Positions 17,978-26,591 are shown, counted from the stretch's first letter. The stretch: DNA of 64,000 nucleotides from Chitinophagaceae bacterium (GCA_947454235.1 CANGIY010000017.1:1-64000), one strand, 5' to 3'. The notes: generated by a model from the letters alone, not told the origin. Numbers and translations are program-made.

Positions 17978-18970
17978 TTAAGAAGTTCTTGCTAGAAAAG
18001 ATTTCACCATATTTTCCACAGTCACCTCAATTGGGCGAAACTGAAAATCGGGGAACTGCTTTAAAAGCTTTGCATTGCTGTAATATGAAATATCATGTGC
18101 GTTCACGGAAGTCTCGCGGGTAATAACAGGTTTCTTGCCAAAATACGAAAGCAATTTACCCAGTCGCCAGATGGCTCCAGTCATAAATGATGACGCATAA
18201 ATAGTTGGTGGTTTTTTATTCAGGTATCGCGCCATCAGTTCAAATACACTTTTGTAGGCGTAATTGCCACCATGTACTATAAAACGTTCTGCTTCAATAG
18301 GCGCTTCTAACAACCTGACAATCAGTGAAACCAGATCTTCGACATCGACCCAGGCCGTTACGCCCTTTGTGTAATATTTAAATTCTTTGGCCGCTAATTT
18401 TATAATTGAAGATGAACCTGTTTCCCAGTTACCATCGCCCAGAATTACACCGGGGTTCAAAACAACCGCATTCAGCCCCTCGCCTATTCCACGCCACACT
18501 TCAATTTCAGCGAGGTATTTACTTACCCCATACACCGAACTGAATTTATTTTCACCCCATTGTTCTTCTTCTGTAATTTCTTTTCCCGGAACCTCAGGCT
18601 TACCCAATGCAGCAATTGAGCTGATGTAAATAAACCTGCCTACTCCTGCATCCAACGCTTCATTTACTAAATTGGCAGTACTCTCCTGATTGAAATGTAG
18701 CATTCTTTCGTGCTCATCGCGCTGGAAAGTGACCATGGCGGCGCAATGAATGATGGTTGTTGAACCGCTTACAACCGACTCTACGTCATAAATATCCAAC
18801 AAATCGCCCTGCACCCACTCAACCCCCTGCAACGATTTTAATTTACCCGATGGCGGATTGTTGTTGTACAATGCACGAACAGGTAGACTTTTTGCAGCCA
18901 ATGCAGCAACTACATGCTTGCCAACAAATCCACTTGCACCGGTTACTAAAATCATATTTTCAGACAGCAT
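17978..18970 (-). CDS. NAD-dependent epimerase/dehydratase family protein (extended SDR)
   Basis: A 330-residue extended short-chain dehydrogenase. It has the Rossmann motif VTGASGFVGKHVV near the start, LLDIYDVESV, IIHCAAMV, the catalytic VYGVSKYLAE (YxxxK) and VVLNPGVILG. It resembles the dihydroflavonol reductase/NAD(P)H sterol dehydrogenase-like branch more than UDP-glucose epimerases, but the substrate is unknown. The start is taken at ATG 18970; ATG 18955 (MILVTGASG) is equally plausible, and the TTG at 18988 would overlap the neighbour. It is third in a minus-strand run with fdhD and the DUF7009-like gene. Confidence 0.85.
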   Translation of the reverse strand: MLSENMILVTGASGFVGKHVVAALAAKSLPVRALYNNNPPSGKLKSLQGVEWVQGDLLDIYDVESVVSGSTTIIHCAAMVTFQRDEHERMLHFNQESTANLVNEALDAGVGRFIYISSIAALGKPEVPGKEITEEEQWGENKFSSVYGVSKYLAEIEVWRGIGEGLNAVVLNPGVILGDGNWETGSSSIIKLAAKEFKYYTKGVTAWVDVEDLVSLIVRLLEAPIEAERFIVHGGNYAYKSVFELMARYLNKKPPTIYASSFMTGAIWRLGKLLSYFGKKPVITRETSVNAHDISYYSNAKLLKQFPDFQFRPIEVTVENMVKSFLARTS

Positions 18971-18981
18971 TGATTTTAAAA

Positions 18982-19353
18982 TCAACAAACGTGGTTGGGG
19001 TTTTCAAAATTATCGCTTTGGTCTTCGCCGCCTGTATTATCAATGCACTTGAAATCTTTTTCGAGTAAAAGCTTGAATGAAGTTCCGTCAGGCATTTCAC
19101 GGCGGGCGCTTAAACCCACAGTTTCAGTCTTAATCCAGTTATTGGCTTCTGCGGTAGGCACCGACATGGTGATGCAATTATTTGCAAAATCAGCTTCCAG
19201 TTGCTCAATTCCCTCTTTCTTTTCGAGTGAATAATGCAAAGAGTGGGTAACGAATTCTGTAACAGCAGTCAGTTTACCTTCCTGCTCAAAAGTTTTCAGG
19301 TCTGATTTGCTGACCCTGATCCTCAATGAATTCCCGAAAATCCTGATTTTCAT
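18982..19353 (-). CDS. DUF7009-like small protein next to fdhD
   Basis: A 123-residue soluble protein starting MKIRIFGNSLRIRVSKSDL, with a conserved-looking AVTEFVTHSLHYSLE segment and a C-terminal acidic tail. To my knowledge proteins of this kind occur in Bacteroidota beside fdhD. The start lies 4 bp after the fdhD stop, so the two are surely cotranscribed. A role with FdhD or molybdoenzyme maturation is an inference from position only. Confidence 0.65.
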   Translation of the reverse strand: MKIRIFGNSLRIRVSKSDLKTFEQEGKLTAVTEFVTHSLHYSLEKKEGIEQLEADFANNCITMSVPTAEANNWIKTETVGLSARREMPDGTSFKLLLEKDFKCIDNTGGEDQSDNFENPNHVC

Positions 19354-19357
19354 GCCG

Positions 19358-20185
19358 CTAAATTACGATTCTTTGGTCACCTGTATATACATTGAATTTT
19401 TGTCCCCGCAAGAAACCTATCAATGTGATATTCCACTCTTCAGCGAGTTCCACTGCCAGCGAAGAAGGAGCGCCTATGGATACGACTATTTTAATGCCTG
19501 CTACAGCCGCTTTCTGCAACATTTCAAAACCAGCTCGCCCACTCAAAAATAAAATCTGATTACTGAGCGGAAGCATGTCATTGGTCAAGGCATACCCTAT
19601 CAATTTATCCAGAGCATTGTGCCTGCCTATATCTTCAAATTGTTGGACAAATGAGCCATCGAGCGTAAACAGAGTACACGCATGTATCCCCCCAGTTGCT
19701 GAAAATGCGGTTTGCTGATTGAGCTGTCGCTCGTTCAATTCATAGATAACAGCGGGGCTTACCCTAACACTGTCATAAGGATAAGTGTCTAAGTAACAGG
19801 TAGTTTTGATGCCGTCAATTGAGTTTTTACCACAGATTCCGCATGACGAAGTTGACGGTAAATTCCGTTCCATGTTGTCCAAATCGGGGGTATACCCTTC
19901 GGAAAATGAAACTGTGACCGTATTTCTTTTGGTTAAATCGAGTTTGGCAATCTGACTTTTTTCCTGAATGATACCTTCGGCAAATAACAGTCCAAGCGTC
20001 AGAAATTCATCGGCACCAGGAGTACGCATAACGACACCAATTTTCTTTATTTGGCTCGTGCCATGCTCTTTCGTTAAAACCCGAATTTCGAGGGGTTCTT
20101 CTACAACAACAAAATCTTCGGTTTCGTTACCCACAGTACCTAAGAACCTAACTATTTCAACTTTCTCGATACCTCTTGATGGCAT
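19358..20185 (-). CDS. fdhD: Formate dehydrogenase accessory sulfurtransferase FdhD
   Basis: A 275-residue protein that passes sulfur from a cysteine desulfurase to the molybdenum cofactor of formate dehydrogenase. The key SSCGICGK motif is intact (Cys115 and Cys118). FSATGGIHACTLF, EDIGRHNALDKLIGYAL, LSGRAGFEMLQKA and IGFLRGQKFNVYTG follow in the family order. The ATG overlaps the stop of the upstream secreted-protein gene by one base (TAATG), so translation may be coupled. No formate dehydrogenase is in the window; moaDE lie 4 kb away on the same strand. Confidence 0.96.
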   Translation of the reverse strand: MPSRGIEKVEIVRFLGTVGNETEDFVVVEEPLEIRVLTKEHGTSQIKKIGVVMRTPGADEFLTLGLLFAEGIIQEKSQIAKLDLTKRNTVTVSFSEGYTPDLDNMERNLPSTSSCGICGKNSIDGIKTTCYLDTYPYDSVRVSPAVIYELNERQLNQQTAFSATGGIHACTLFTLDGSFVQQFEDIGRHNALDKLIGYALTNDMLPLSNQILFLSGRAGFEMLQKAAVAGIKIVVSIGAPSSLAVELAEEWNITLIGFLRGQKFNVYTGDQRIVI

Positions 20186-21648
20186 TAATGGTCGGCTTTT
20201 GTGAATATTGACTTGCCCACAAAGTTACCATGAGCGTCATTTACACCTACTATATAATTACCTATTGGCAAAGAAGCAGTTTCAATATTTGTGGCTGAAG
20301 CATTATTCATGAATATACCTTGCTGGTGTATTTTACCCGCCATATCAATCACAAAATAAGACAATACCCCTTCAGCTTCCGGAAGTTCAATATGCAGCGT
20401 TCCATTAGTAGGGTTAGGATAAACCTTTAAGATTACACCCTCTTTTGAAACATTGCCCACCAATGAGTTATCGATGTAGTTTTCGTAGTAAAACTTGGTT
20501 GAAAAACTTGGGCTGGTTGGCCAGTAGCCATAACTATAATCCCACTGCAACATAGAATCAGGGTTCAGGGCAGTATCATATTTAATTAAGTACTGAGAAG
20601 TCGGCGTCCAGCGATTGGCTAAACTATCCCAACCAAATGTGCGGACACTATCAGGCAGGTTATTAGTGGCGATATTTTTCTCCATATTGAACCAAGGTGT
20701 ATAGTAATGGTTTACAGTATCGAACAACGTTTCGCGCCATTTTGAGAAATATGTCAATGCACCCTGGTACTCAAACGTGTCGCGTTGGATATCATGGAAC
20801 AACATACCATCCCAAAGAGCAAAAGACACATTAATCAGCCTATTCAATGTGTCATACCCACAACTATATCGTGAAATATGCTGACGCACATGCGAAAAGC
20901 TGGTATCGGTATCATTCACATAGCACATTATAACACTCAGGTTATTGTGCACATCGTAAGTGTACGCTGAAACAGAAACTAAGTCCCAACCGTGCGAGTA
21001 CTTTTCATACATGGAATCGGAAGTGATTTTGTTGCTGGTATTATAGCTGTATGATTGAATGAATGCACTGTCGTAAGTAGTTGACTGCCTTACAAATGTC
21101 TTACCACTAATTATTTGCCTTTGGGTGTTAAAAGCGTTGTAGTGCGTCTTGTTTTTGTTGGTTGCAGAATCGACGTATAACTCACTAAAACGGATTTGAT
21201 TGCGGTTTGCATCATAAGTCGCATACCTATCGTCGTAATGCCCATACCTTAATGTAAACGGATTGACCTGGTATCTATTACAAGTATCGTAACGCACCAT
21301 TGGCGCAGTTTCAATGCCAAAACAATTGAACACCGGGGTGTAATTGTAGGCATACGAGTAGTTGTAAAACAAGTAGTTATAATCGAAATTAGAGCCGAGA
21401 GTTCCCGAATAGCCAAGCTTTGTTGAATCGACCTGAGCCAATAGCGAATCGCGGGTACTCTGCGCCACCACCCTTTTTCGTTGTACAGATGTTGTACGAG
21501 CCGCAGCAAGGTTGTTGCTGTTTTGGTGGCTTAGTATTGATTGAAGTACACGGGTATCGTGATTACCACGACTAAAACGGGGTGCGCTCACTTGCGCCAA
21601 CAAATTTGCGGAAAGAAAAACACCCAATATGGTAACCAGATATTTCAT
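20185..21648 (-). CDS. Secreted T9SS cargo protein (type A sorting domain)
   Basis: A 487-residue protein with signal peptide MKYLVTILGVFLSANLLAQ. The middle (about residues 100-390) is made of repeated strand-turn units such as TYDxxxN, YDTLNRL and SYGYWPTSPS, similar to the YD/Rhs-like repeats seen in many Bacteroidota surface proteins. The last ~80 residues are a type A sorting domain: VYPNPTNGTLHIELP, a middle strand FVIDMAGKIHQQG, and LPIGNYIVGVND...GKSIFTK. T9SS would export it and clip or anchor it on the cell surface. It shares a TAATG junction with fdhD, an odd partnership probably without functional meaning. Confidence 0.88.
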   Translation of the reverse strand: MKYLVTILGVFLSANLLAQVSAPRFSRGNHDTRVLQSILSHQNSNNLAAARTTSVQRKRVVAQSTRDSLLAQVDSTKLGYSGTLGSNFDYNYLFYNYSYAYNYTPVFNCFGIETAPMVRYDTCNRYQVNPFTLRYGHYDDRYATYDANRNQIRFSELYVDSATNKNKTHYNAFNTQRQIISGKTFVRQSTTYDSAFIQSYSYNTSNKITSDSMYEKYSHGWDLVSVSAYTYDVHNNLSVIMCYVNDTDTSFSHVRQHISRYSCGYDTLNRLINVSFALWDGMLFHDIQRDTFEYQGALTYFSKWRETLFDTVNHYYTPWFNMEKNIATNNLPDSVRTFGWDSLANRWTPTSQYLIKYDTALNPDSMLQWDYSYGYWPTSPSFSTKFYYENYIDNSLVGNVSKEGVILKVYPNPTNGTLHIELPEAEGVLSYFVIDMAGKIHQQGIFMNNASATNIETASLPIGNYIVGVNDAHGNFVGKSIFTKADH

Positions 21649-21787
21649 GGCAGTGATACTATTTTATAAAAACTCAACTAATGTACTGCAAAAAACGAAA
21701 CAAACACTTACGAACATTTTTTTATTTGAATCATCTAAATAATATTACCTATATTGTGGTGTCTTTCAATCATTCATTTTGTAGGTC

Positions 21788-22876
21788 ATGAGGAAAAATG
21801 TTTTTACATCAATTGGTGCTGTATTGCTGTTAACGGCGGGGTTAGTTATTTACTCTAGTTGCAAGAAAAATGCAAGTGCGCCAACCGGGCAAAACACTAC
21901 TGAAGCGAAGGCTTATGACAATTCATTAAAGCCTTTAACCAATAATCCTCAACAGAATGAAGACCAGACTTTTGCAGCTCAGGTATTGAATGTAAACGAC
22001 AATGGCGATGGCAGCTTTGACGTTGCATTGAACAGGCACGAACTGATGTTTACTACCAGCGATGCTGCCTTGAAAGACTTTTTGACGGATGCCATGCGCA
22101 GCAACAAAACGCTTAAAATAACGGCAAACCCCTGGAGTGGCGTTATTAATGGTGCTTCGGTGTACACTACAGGCACTGCGAATACCGGACTTACAAGCGG
22201 CAACCCGGTAAATATTGACCTTACTAGTGTGAGTGATGAAAAACTAAACAACCTCAACGAGAACAATCCGGTTTTCTCTCAAATGCCGATCAATATCACC
22301 GAGGGAAATCTGGCTGCTGCAATACCTGATATGGCTACTGCGCAAACTATTTTTAATTACTTCGCTAGTCAATGTTGCGCATTGGGCGGTCCATTTTCTA
22401 TTGATTATTGCATGTCGTTCCAATACTGTCAGGATGGTTGTTACGCACGTGCCCATAAAATGTGTTGGATATTGAACAACAAATACCATTACGCAACTCA
22501 AAAAATATTCAGTTTTGCCAATTCAGGCAGTGATAAATTGTGTGTGCAAGCACAAAAATGGGGCGGATGCTGCATCAGGTGGTGGTACCACGTTGCCCCA
22601 TTGGTAACCATCAACACTCCTACCGGACAAAAGGCATACGTATTTGACCCTGCGATGTTTGATGCCCCTGTGCCTTTAGCTACATGGTTGCACGCACAAG
22701 AAAATCCGGTTTGCCAACCAACAGGTTCAAGAGCACATGTGAGCATGATAGCTATACAACCAACTGCATCTTACTCCCCTGCCAACTACGCCGGCACCCG
22801 TTTCGATACCGACCCTGTTTATGCTGATACTGATACAACAATGGTACATTATAGACCATTGGCTTCGTGCCCGTAA
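21788..22876 (+). CDS. Protein-glutaminase-like lipoprotein (protein deamidase fold)
   Basis: A 362-residue protein with a lipoprotein signal (VIYSSCKK, Cys25). An N-terminal pro-like region (~30-190) is followed by a domain matching bacterial protein-glutaminase: CQDGCYARAHKM with nucleophile Cys218, CCIRWWYHVAPLV with His268, and KAYVFDPAMFD with Asp288. These enzymes convert Gln side chains in proteins to Glu, releasing ammonia, and in the known Chryseobacterium enzyme the pro-region is removed to activate. Extra Cys pairs (196/197, 208, 214, 226, 261/262) suggest disulfides. A role in food-protein use or surface modification is inference. It is monocistronic. Confidence 0.82.
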   Translation: MRKNVFTSIGAVLLLTAGLVIYSSCKKNASAPTGQNTTEAKAYDNSLKPLTNNPQQNEDQTFAAQVLNVNDNGDGSFDVALNRHELMFTTSDAALKDFLTDAMRSNKTLKITANPWSGVINGASVYTTGTANTGLTSGNPVNIDLTSVSDEKLNNLNENNPVFSQMPINITEGNLAAAIPDMATAQTIFNYFASQCCALGGPFSIDYCMSFQYCQDGCYARAHKMCWILNNKYHYATQKIFSFANSGSDKLCVQAQKWGGCCIRWWYHVAPLVTINTPTGQKAYVFDPAMFDAPVPLATWLHAQENPVCQPTGSRAHVSMIAIQPTASYSPANYAGTRFDTDPVYADTDTTMVHYRPLASCP

Positions 22877-22957
22877 ATTAGCCTTGACATTGCTCGGAGA
22901 TACCGTTTTCAATTGATTGATAATGCTACTTATTAACCAACATTAATTAATACTCTA

Positions 22958-23362
22958 ATGAAAAAATTGCTGTCTTTATCTTGTTTACTTTTTGTTTGCA
23001 TTGTTTCTTTTGCACAAAACAGTAACACCACTCGAACCCCTTCTATACGAGTGCAATTGGGTAATATTAAAGGAGAGGTTGGTTCAATTGCGCAGGTGCT
23101 CGCAAACCCGGGTATGGTTGTTGTAAGTCAAAACAGCGCAGACACCATAGTAGACTATTATATCTCTTATGTTTTTAAAGACGCAAATGCTGCAGGTAAC
23201 TATATAGGGCCATACCGTGTTAAAGGAGCGAAATTCCCGCCTAATGTTTTAAACGACTTGAAATCAATGCGGGCCGGTAGAATAATAATTGAACATTTAC
23301 GTGCAAGGTCTGACGGGCAAGTGAGAAGCTTTGGAGACTTGAATGTTACAATTAAGGATTAG
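22958..23362 (+). CDS. Small secreted protein resembling the GldM C-terminal domain
   Basis: A 134-residue protein with signal peptide (…FVCIVSFAQ). The mature ~110 residues follow the pattern of the last GldM domain: GNIKGEVGSIAQVLANPG, then DYYISYVF, GPYRVKGAKFPPNVLNDLKSM, an IIIEHLRA strand and DGQVRSFGDLNVTI. GldM is a periplasmic core protein of T9SS and gliding, but this gene lacks its membrane anchor and first three domains, so it is a free-standing module. The family call is by eye and should be treated as likely, not certain. Confidence 0.6.
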   Translation: MKKLLSLSCLLFVCIVSFAQNSNTTRTPSIRVQLGNIKGEVGSIAQVLANPGMVVVSQNSADTIVDYYISYVFKDANAAGNYIGPYRVKGAKFPPNVLNDLKSMRAGRIIIEHLRARSDGQVRSFGDLNVTIKD

Positions 23363-23419
23363 TGGGTGAAGGGGAGTTTTAGAGTTTGCTTGAATCACAA
23401 CTTCCATAATTGTGCAATG

Positions 23420-23508
23420 CGGAAGCACATGCTTCCTGAATGTTCGGTCGAAGGGAATCCTTCTTCCAGATGTACTTGTTACCGCTAAGGCGGAAGGTTT
23501 TCCGACCT
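23420..23508. repeat. Dispersed palindromic repeat, copy B
   Basis: Shares with copy C about 56 of 60 bases from CGGAAGCACATGC to GTACTTGT. It holds a train of short hairpins with 4-nt loops: GGAAGC/GCTTCC (23421-23436), GAAGG/CCTTC (23450-23463) and CGGAA/TTCCG (23491-23504). The 3' end of the neighbouring minus-strand gene, including its stop codon, lies inside the repeat. Confidence 0.8.
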
Positions 23509-24270
23509 AACACTTGCCTTGACTGGGACAGGCTCGCTTATTTTTTGCCATTTTAAATCACCGCAAGGAGCATATTCTAAAGACAATTTTACTAGCGGCT
23601 TTCGTAAATTCGAATAAATACTAAACAATAATAGACTTTCACTGAAATTGACCTTTGGCACGACGTTCTGAACTTTTTCCGTGAAGTAATTATATACTTG
23701 CTCTTCATCGCCTAGGGTAAACTCACTTGCACATTTCAAAATATCCTCTTCATCAAAACCATAGAGCCCTTGCAAAAGGGGAACTGGAAATTTCAACTCG
23801 GCACCAACATTGAAAAAGAAATATTTCGGTTCTACTACTACTAAGTATACAAATTCGAACATTAAACTATATTGAATATGTATGTGCCGATATTTTGTAC
23901 CGCACTTTTTACATTGGTAAATCCAATCACCACCAAAATCTCCAAAATAATTTTCAGTTATAGTATCAATTCTTTTTAAAAAATTCTTTCTAAAGGTTGC
24001 TGCCCCAACGAAATAATTAGTGTCTGCACAAAACACTGCTCTAGCGTTATACTTAAAGTGGGAGAACCTTGCCAAAAAACGGAAACGGGGATATTGACAA
24101 GGACAAGATTCTTCCAACATCTCAATTAAAATCCTATCGACAATATTACTTAGTCTTTGAGTTGATTCAACTGTGAGTTGCCTTCTCGGAATTCCTTCTT
24201 TTTCAGCTGGTTTAAATGATTGTTTTTCCTTTTGAAAAAGCCAATTTTTAAAATGGAAACGTCTAAACAT
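23485..24270 (-). CDS. Hypothetical protein with a single CxxC knuckle
   Basis: A 261-residue soluble protein, basic at the N-terminus (FRRFHFKNW). It carries one CKKC pair in WIYQCKKCGTKYRH, which could form half a zinc ribbon, and earlier Cys in ESCPCQYPRF that could complete it. Aromatic-rich strands fill the middle. I do not recognise the family. Its last ~8 codons and stop lie within palindromic repeat B, so the original C-terminus may have been replaced. Codon use looks coding throughout, and ATG 24270 is the only good start. Confidence 0.6.
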   Translation of the reverse strand: MFRRFHFKNWLFQKEKQSFKPAEKEGIPRRQLTVESTQRLSNIVDRILIEMLEESCPCQYPRFRFLARFSHFKYNARAVFCADTNYFVGAATFRKNFLKRIDTITENYFGDFGGDWIYQCKKCGTKYRHIHIQYSLMFEFVYLVVVEPKYFFFNVGAELKFPVPLLQGLYGFDEEDILKCASEFTLGDEEQVYNYFTEKVQNVVPKVNFSESLLLFSIYSNLRKPLVKLSLEYAPCGDLKWQKISEPVPVKASVRSENLPP

Positions 24271-24388
24271 TTACGAAAAACTAGTTTCTCCAACTATTTG
24301 ATTACAACACAAAGTTATACACAAAAACCTTATTTTAACGATTTAAAAAGGTAAAGTATATGCTGTTTGGAGGAAGATACTTGAGTAA

Positions 24389-24548
24389 GACAAGCGCGAT
24401 GCTTGTCCAGTATGAGGACGAGGTGAGACACCTCAACCATGGTTAGCTTTCCGTTTCGGAAGCACATGCTTCCTGAATGTTAGGACGAAGGGAATCCTTC
24501 AACCAGATGTACTTGTGCAGGTAAGGATGGATTTTCCGCCCCTACCTG
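24389..24548. repeat. Dispersed palindromic repeat, copy C, with two added hairpins
   Basis: This repeat occupies most of the 330-bp gap between the hypothetical gene and the helicase terminator. The shared core (24457-24548) has GGAAGC/GCTTCC (24458-24473) and GAAGG/CCTTC (24487-24500). Just upstream lie two more perfect stems, GACAAGC/GCTTGTC (24389-24407) and GAGGTG/CACCTC (24420-24434). The rest of the gap (24271-24388) is AT-rich and shows nothing I can name. Confidence 0.8.
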
Positions 24549-24568
24549 CAATATTGGTTGACATTAAA

Positions 24569-24592
24569 AAAGGCCTGCCGAAGCAAGCCTTT
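24569..24592 (-). terminator. Rho-independent terminator of the DEAD-box helicase gene
   Basis: On the minus strand AAAGGCTTGC pairs with GCAGGCCTTT (10 bp, one G-U) around a TTCG tetraloop, then a run of T. It lies 8 bp after the stop codon. Confidence 0.92.
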
Positions 24593-24600
24593 TGAATGAT

Positions 24601-26502
24601 TTATTGTTGTGGTTTCTTGTATTTTGGTTTTCCGCCACCGCCAGATTTTTCGCGTGCGCCACCGCCACCGCCGAAGCTAGGGCTGTCACCGTAAGAACGA
24701 CGAGATTCTCTTTCTTTGAATCCACCGCCGCCACCGCCTGACCGGTCTCTGTCTCTGTCCCTGTAGCCACCGCCACCTTGACGGTCGCCACCACGGTCAC
24801 CTCTTTCGTTTCTGTCGCCACGACCATAGCCGCCGCCACCCTGACGATAGTCTCCACCACCTCTGCTGCTTTTAGAACGACCTTCAGAATTTGGTTTACC
24901 GGCAAAACCATTGCTTGGTTCTGCTTCTTCAAGCCTTACTTTCCTGTTCTTGAATTTCTTGGTAGCAAGGTGTTCTTTAATGTACTCGGCTGCATCAGCA
25001 GGCACATTGAAGAAGCTCGACATTTCACGAATAGTGATACGCTGTACAAGACTAGGTTCAACATCGGTACATTCGTTGATGAAAGAAGCCAGTTTAGCAG
25101 GGTTCAATCCGTCTTTTTCACCAATGTTAATGAACATACGCACCCACTTGTGACCGTCGTCTGATTTACGCTCAAAACCTGCATTTAGGTCTTCAGCATC
25201 AGCGTAGGCATCGATGGTATCTTTTAATTGCAACCAAATGAGGCGGCGAATAAGCTCATCTTTTTCAAGACTTGCAAACTGCTCTTGCATTGAGTCGTAA
25301 TATAATTCTGCAAATTCGTCTTTTGGTTCGGCAGTAGCAATTTGTTCCATGTAGAAGAACAAACGCTTCCTGATTACTTCAGCACCATCAGGGATATCGC
25401 TTTTGTGGAACTTCTTTTTCACCAATTTTTCAATCTGGCGAATGTTAGAAATTTGCTTTGGCGATACAATTGACATACAAATACCCTTTTTACCTGCACG
25501 TGCAGTACGACCGCTGCGGTGTGTGTACACCTCTGGGTCATCAGGCAATTCGTAATTGATAACGTGTGTAATATCTTGAACGTCAATACCACGTGCTGCC
25601 ACATCAGTAGCTACAATGGCATGAAGTTGTTTTTGACGGAAACGGTCAAGTACTTTAGACCTCATTTTTTGATCCATATCGCCATGTAACGGACTTACAT
25701 GATAACCCATTTTCATGAGTTTTTCCGATACGTCTTGTGCATCGAGCTTGGTACGGGTGAAGATGATGCCATATATACCCGGCGCAAAATCGAGCAATCT
25801 TCTCAGCGTTTCAAACCTGTTGTGGTGGTTAGCTACGAAGTACTGGTGATCGATGTTTTCGTTAGTTGCGTTTTCGGCAGCTACTGAATACTCGTCCCAT
25901 TTGTTCATAAATCGTTTTGCGATGCTGCGCACGTCGTTATTCATAGTTGCAGAAAACAACCAAGTAAACTGACGTGAAGGCGTATTCTTCAGAATCAACT
26001 CAATGTCTTCACGGAAACCCATGTTAAGCATTTCGTCTGCTTCGTCAAGTACAACCAGTTCAACGTCTTCGAGCGAAAGTGCTTTTCTTTCAAGCAAATC
26101 AATCAAACGTCCGGGAGTTGCCACAACGACGTGTGGCGTGTTTTTAATTTCTCTGATTTGTCCACCGATTGGAACACCACCGTATACAGCGGCAATACGC
26201 AAACCTTTTATGTTGGCAGCGTACTTATTAAGTTCTGTTTGAATTTGCATACAGAGCTCACGCGTTGGGCTCAGTATAAGCACTTGTGCAGTGCGGTCAA
26301 ATTCATCGATATTATTCAATGCCGGCAATCCGAATGCGGCAGTTTTTCCGGTACCTGTTTGAGCAAGACCGATAATATCTTTTGGGTTGTCGATAAGGTT
26401 TGGAATTACTTTTTGTTGGATCGGAGTTGGAGTTTCAAAACCCAGGTCAGAGATGGCCTGTAAAAGTTCTTCCCGTAACGGGAAGTCTGAGAAAGAAGTC
26501 AT
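24601..26502 (-). CDS. DEAD-box ATP-dependent RNA helicase (DeaD/CsdA-like) with RGG tail
   Basis: A 633-residue helicase for RNA duplexes, likely in ribosome assembly or cold-adapted mRNA turnover. Order: Q motif (FETPTPIQQ), Walker A AQTGTGKT (47-54), PTRELC, VLDEADEML (DEAD box), SATM, then the second RecA domain with ARGIDV and HRSGRTARAGKKG. A DbpA-type RNA-binding domain follows at ~460-545 (KWVRMFINIGEKDGLNPAKL). The last ~75 residues are Gly/Arg-rich with RGG-like blocks. This is the DeaD/CsdA architecture; gene symbols differ across Bacteroidota so I leave it blank. It is monocistronic with promoter and terminator. Confidence 0.95.
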   Translation of the reverse strand: MTSFSDFPLREELLQAISDLGFETPTPIQQKVIPNLIDNPKDIIGLAQTGTGKTAAFGLPALNNIDEFDRTAQVLILSPTRELCMQIQTELNKYAANIKGLRIAAVYGGVPIGGQIREIKNTPHVVVATPGRLIDLLERKALSLEDVELVVLDEADEMLNMGFREDIELILKNTPSRQFTWLFSATMNNDVRSIAKRFMNKWDEYSVAAENATNENIDHQYFVANHHNRFETLRRLLDFAPGIYGIIFTRTKLDAQDVSEKLMKMGYHVSPLHGDMDQKMRSKVLDRFRQKQLHAIVATDVAARGIDVQDITHVINYELPDDPEVYTHRSGRTARAGKKGICMSIVSPKQISNIRQIEKLVKKKFHKSDIPDGAEVIRKRLFFYMEQIATAEPKDEFAELYYDSMQEQFASLEKDELIRRLIWLQLKDTIDAYADAEDLNAGFERKSDDGHKWVRMFINIGEKDGLNPAKLASFINECTDVEPSLVQRITIREMSSFFNVPADAAEYIKEHLATKKFKNRKVRLEEAEPSNGFAGKPNSEGRSKSSRGGGDYRQGGGGYGRGDRNERGDRGGDRQGGGGYRDRDRDRSGGGGGGFKERESRRSYGDSPSFGGGGGAREKSGGGGKPKYKKPQQ

Positions 26503-26530
26503 TAAAATCTTGTAATTATTAGTAGAACTG

Positions 26531-26538
26531 CAAAAGTA
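26531..26538 (-). promoter_or_regulatory. -7 box of the helicase gene (TACTTTTG)
   Basis: Exact TAnnTTTG match, 28 bp before the helicase ATG on the minus strand. An 11-bp perfect inverted repeat lies just upstream (26564-26591). Confidence 0.55.
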
Positions 26539-26563
26539 CGGTTAAAATTCCACAAAAATAGGT

Positions 26564-26591
26564 TTGTAGAATTTATTAACAAATTCTACAA
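26564..26591. repeat. Perfect 11-bp inverted repeat between two minus-strand genes
   Basis: TTGTAGAATTT (26564-26574) and AAATTCTACAA (26581-26591) are exact reverse complements with a 6-base spacer. It lies 25 bp after the stop of the SH3-like gene and 25 bp upstream of the helicase -7 box. It could be an AT-rich terminator or an operator near the -33 to -60 region of the helicase promoter. Confidence 0.7.
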
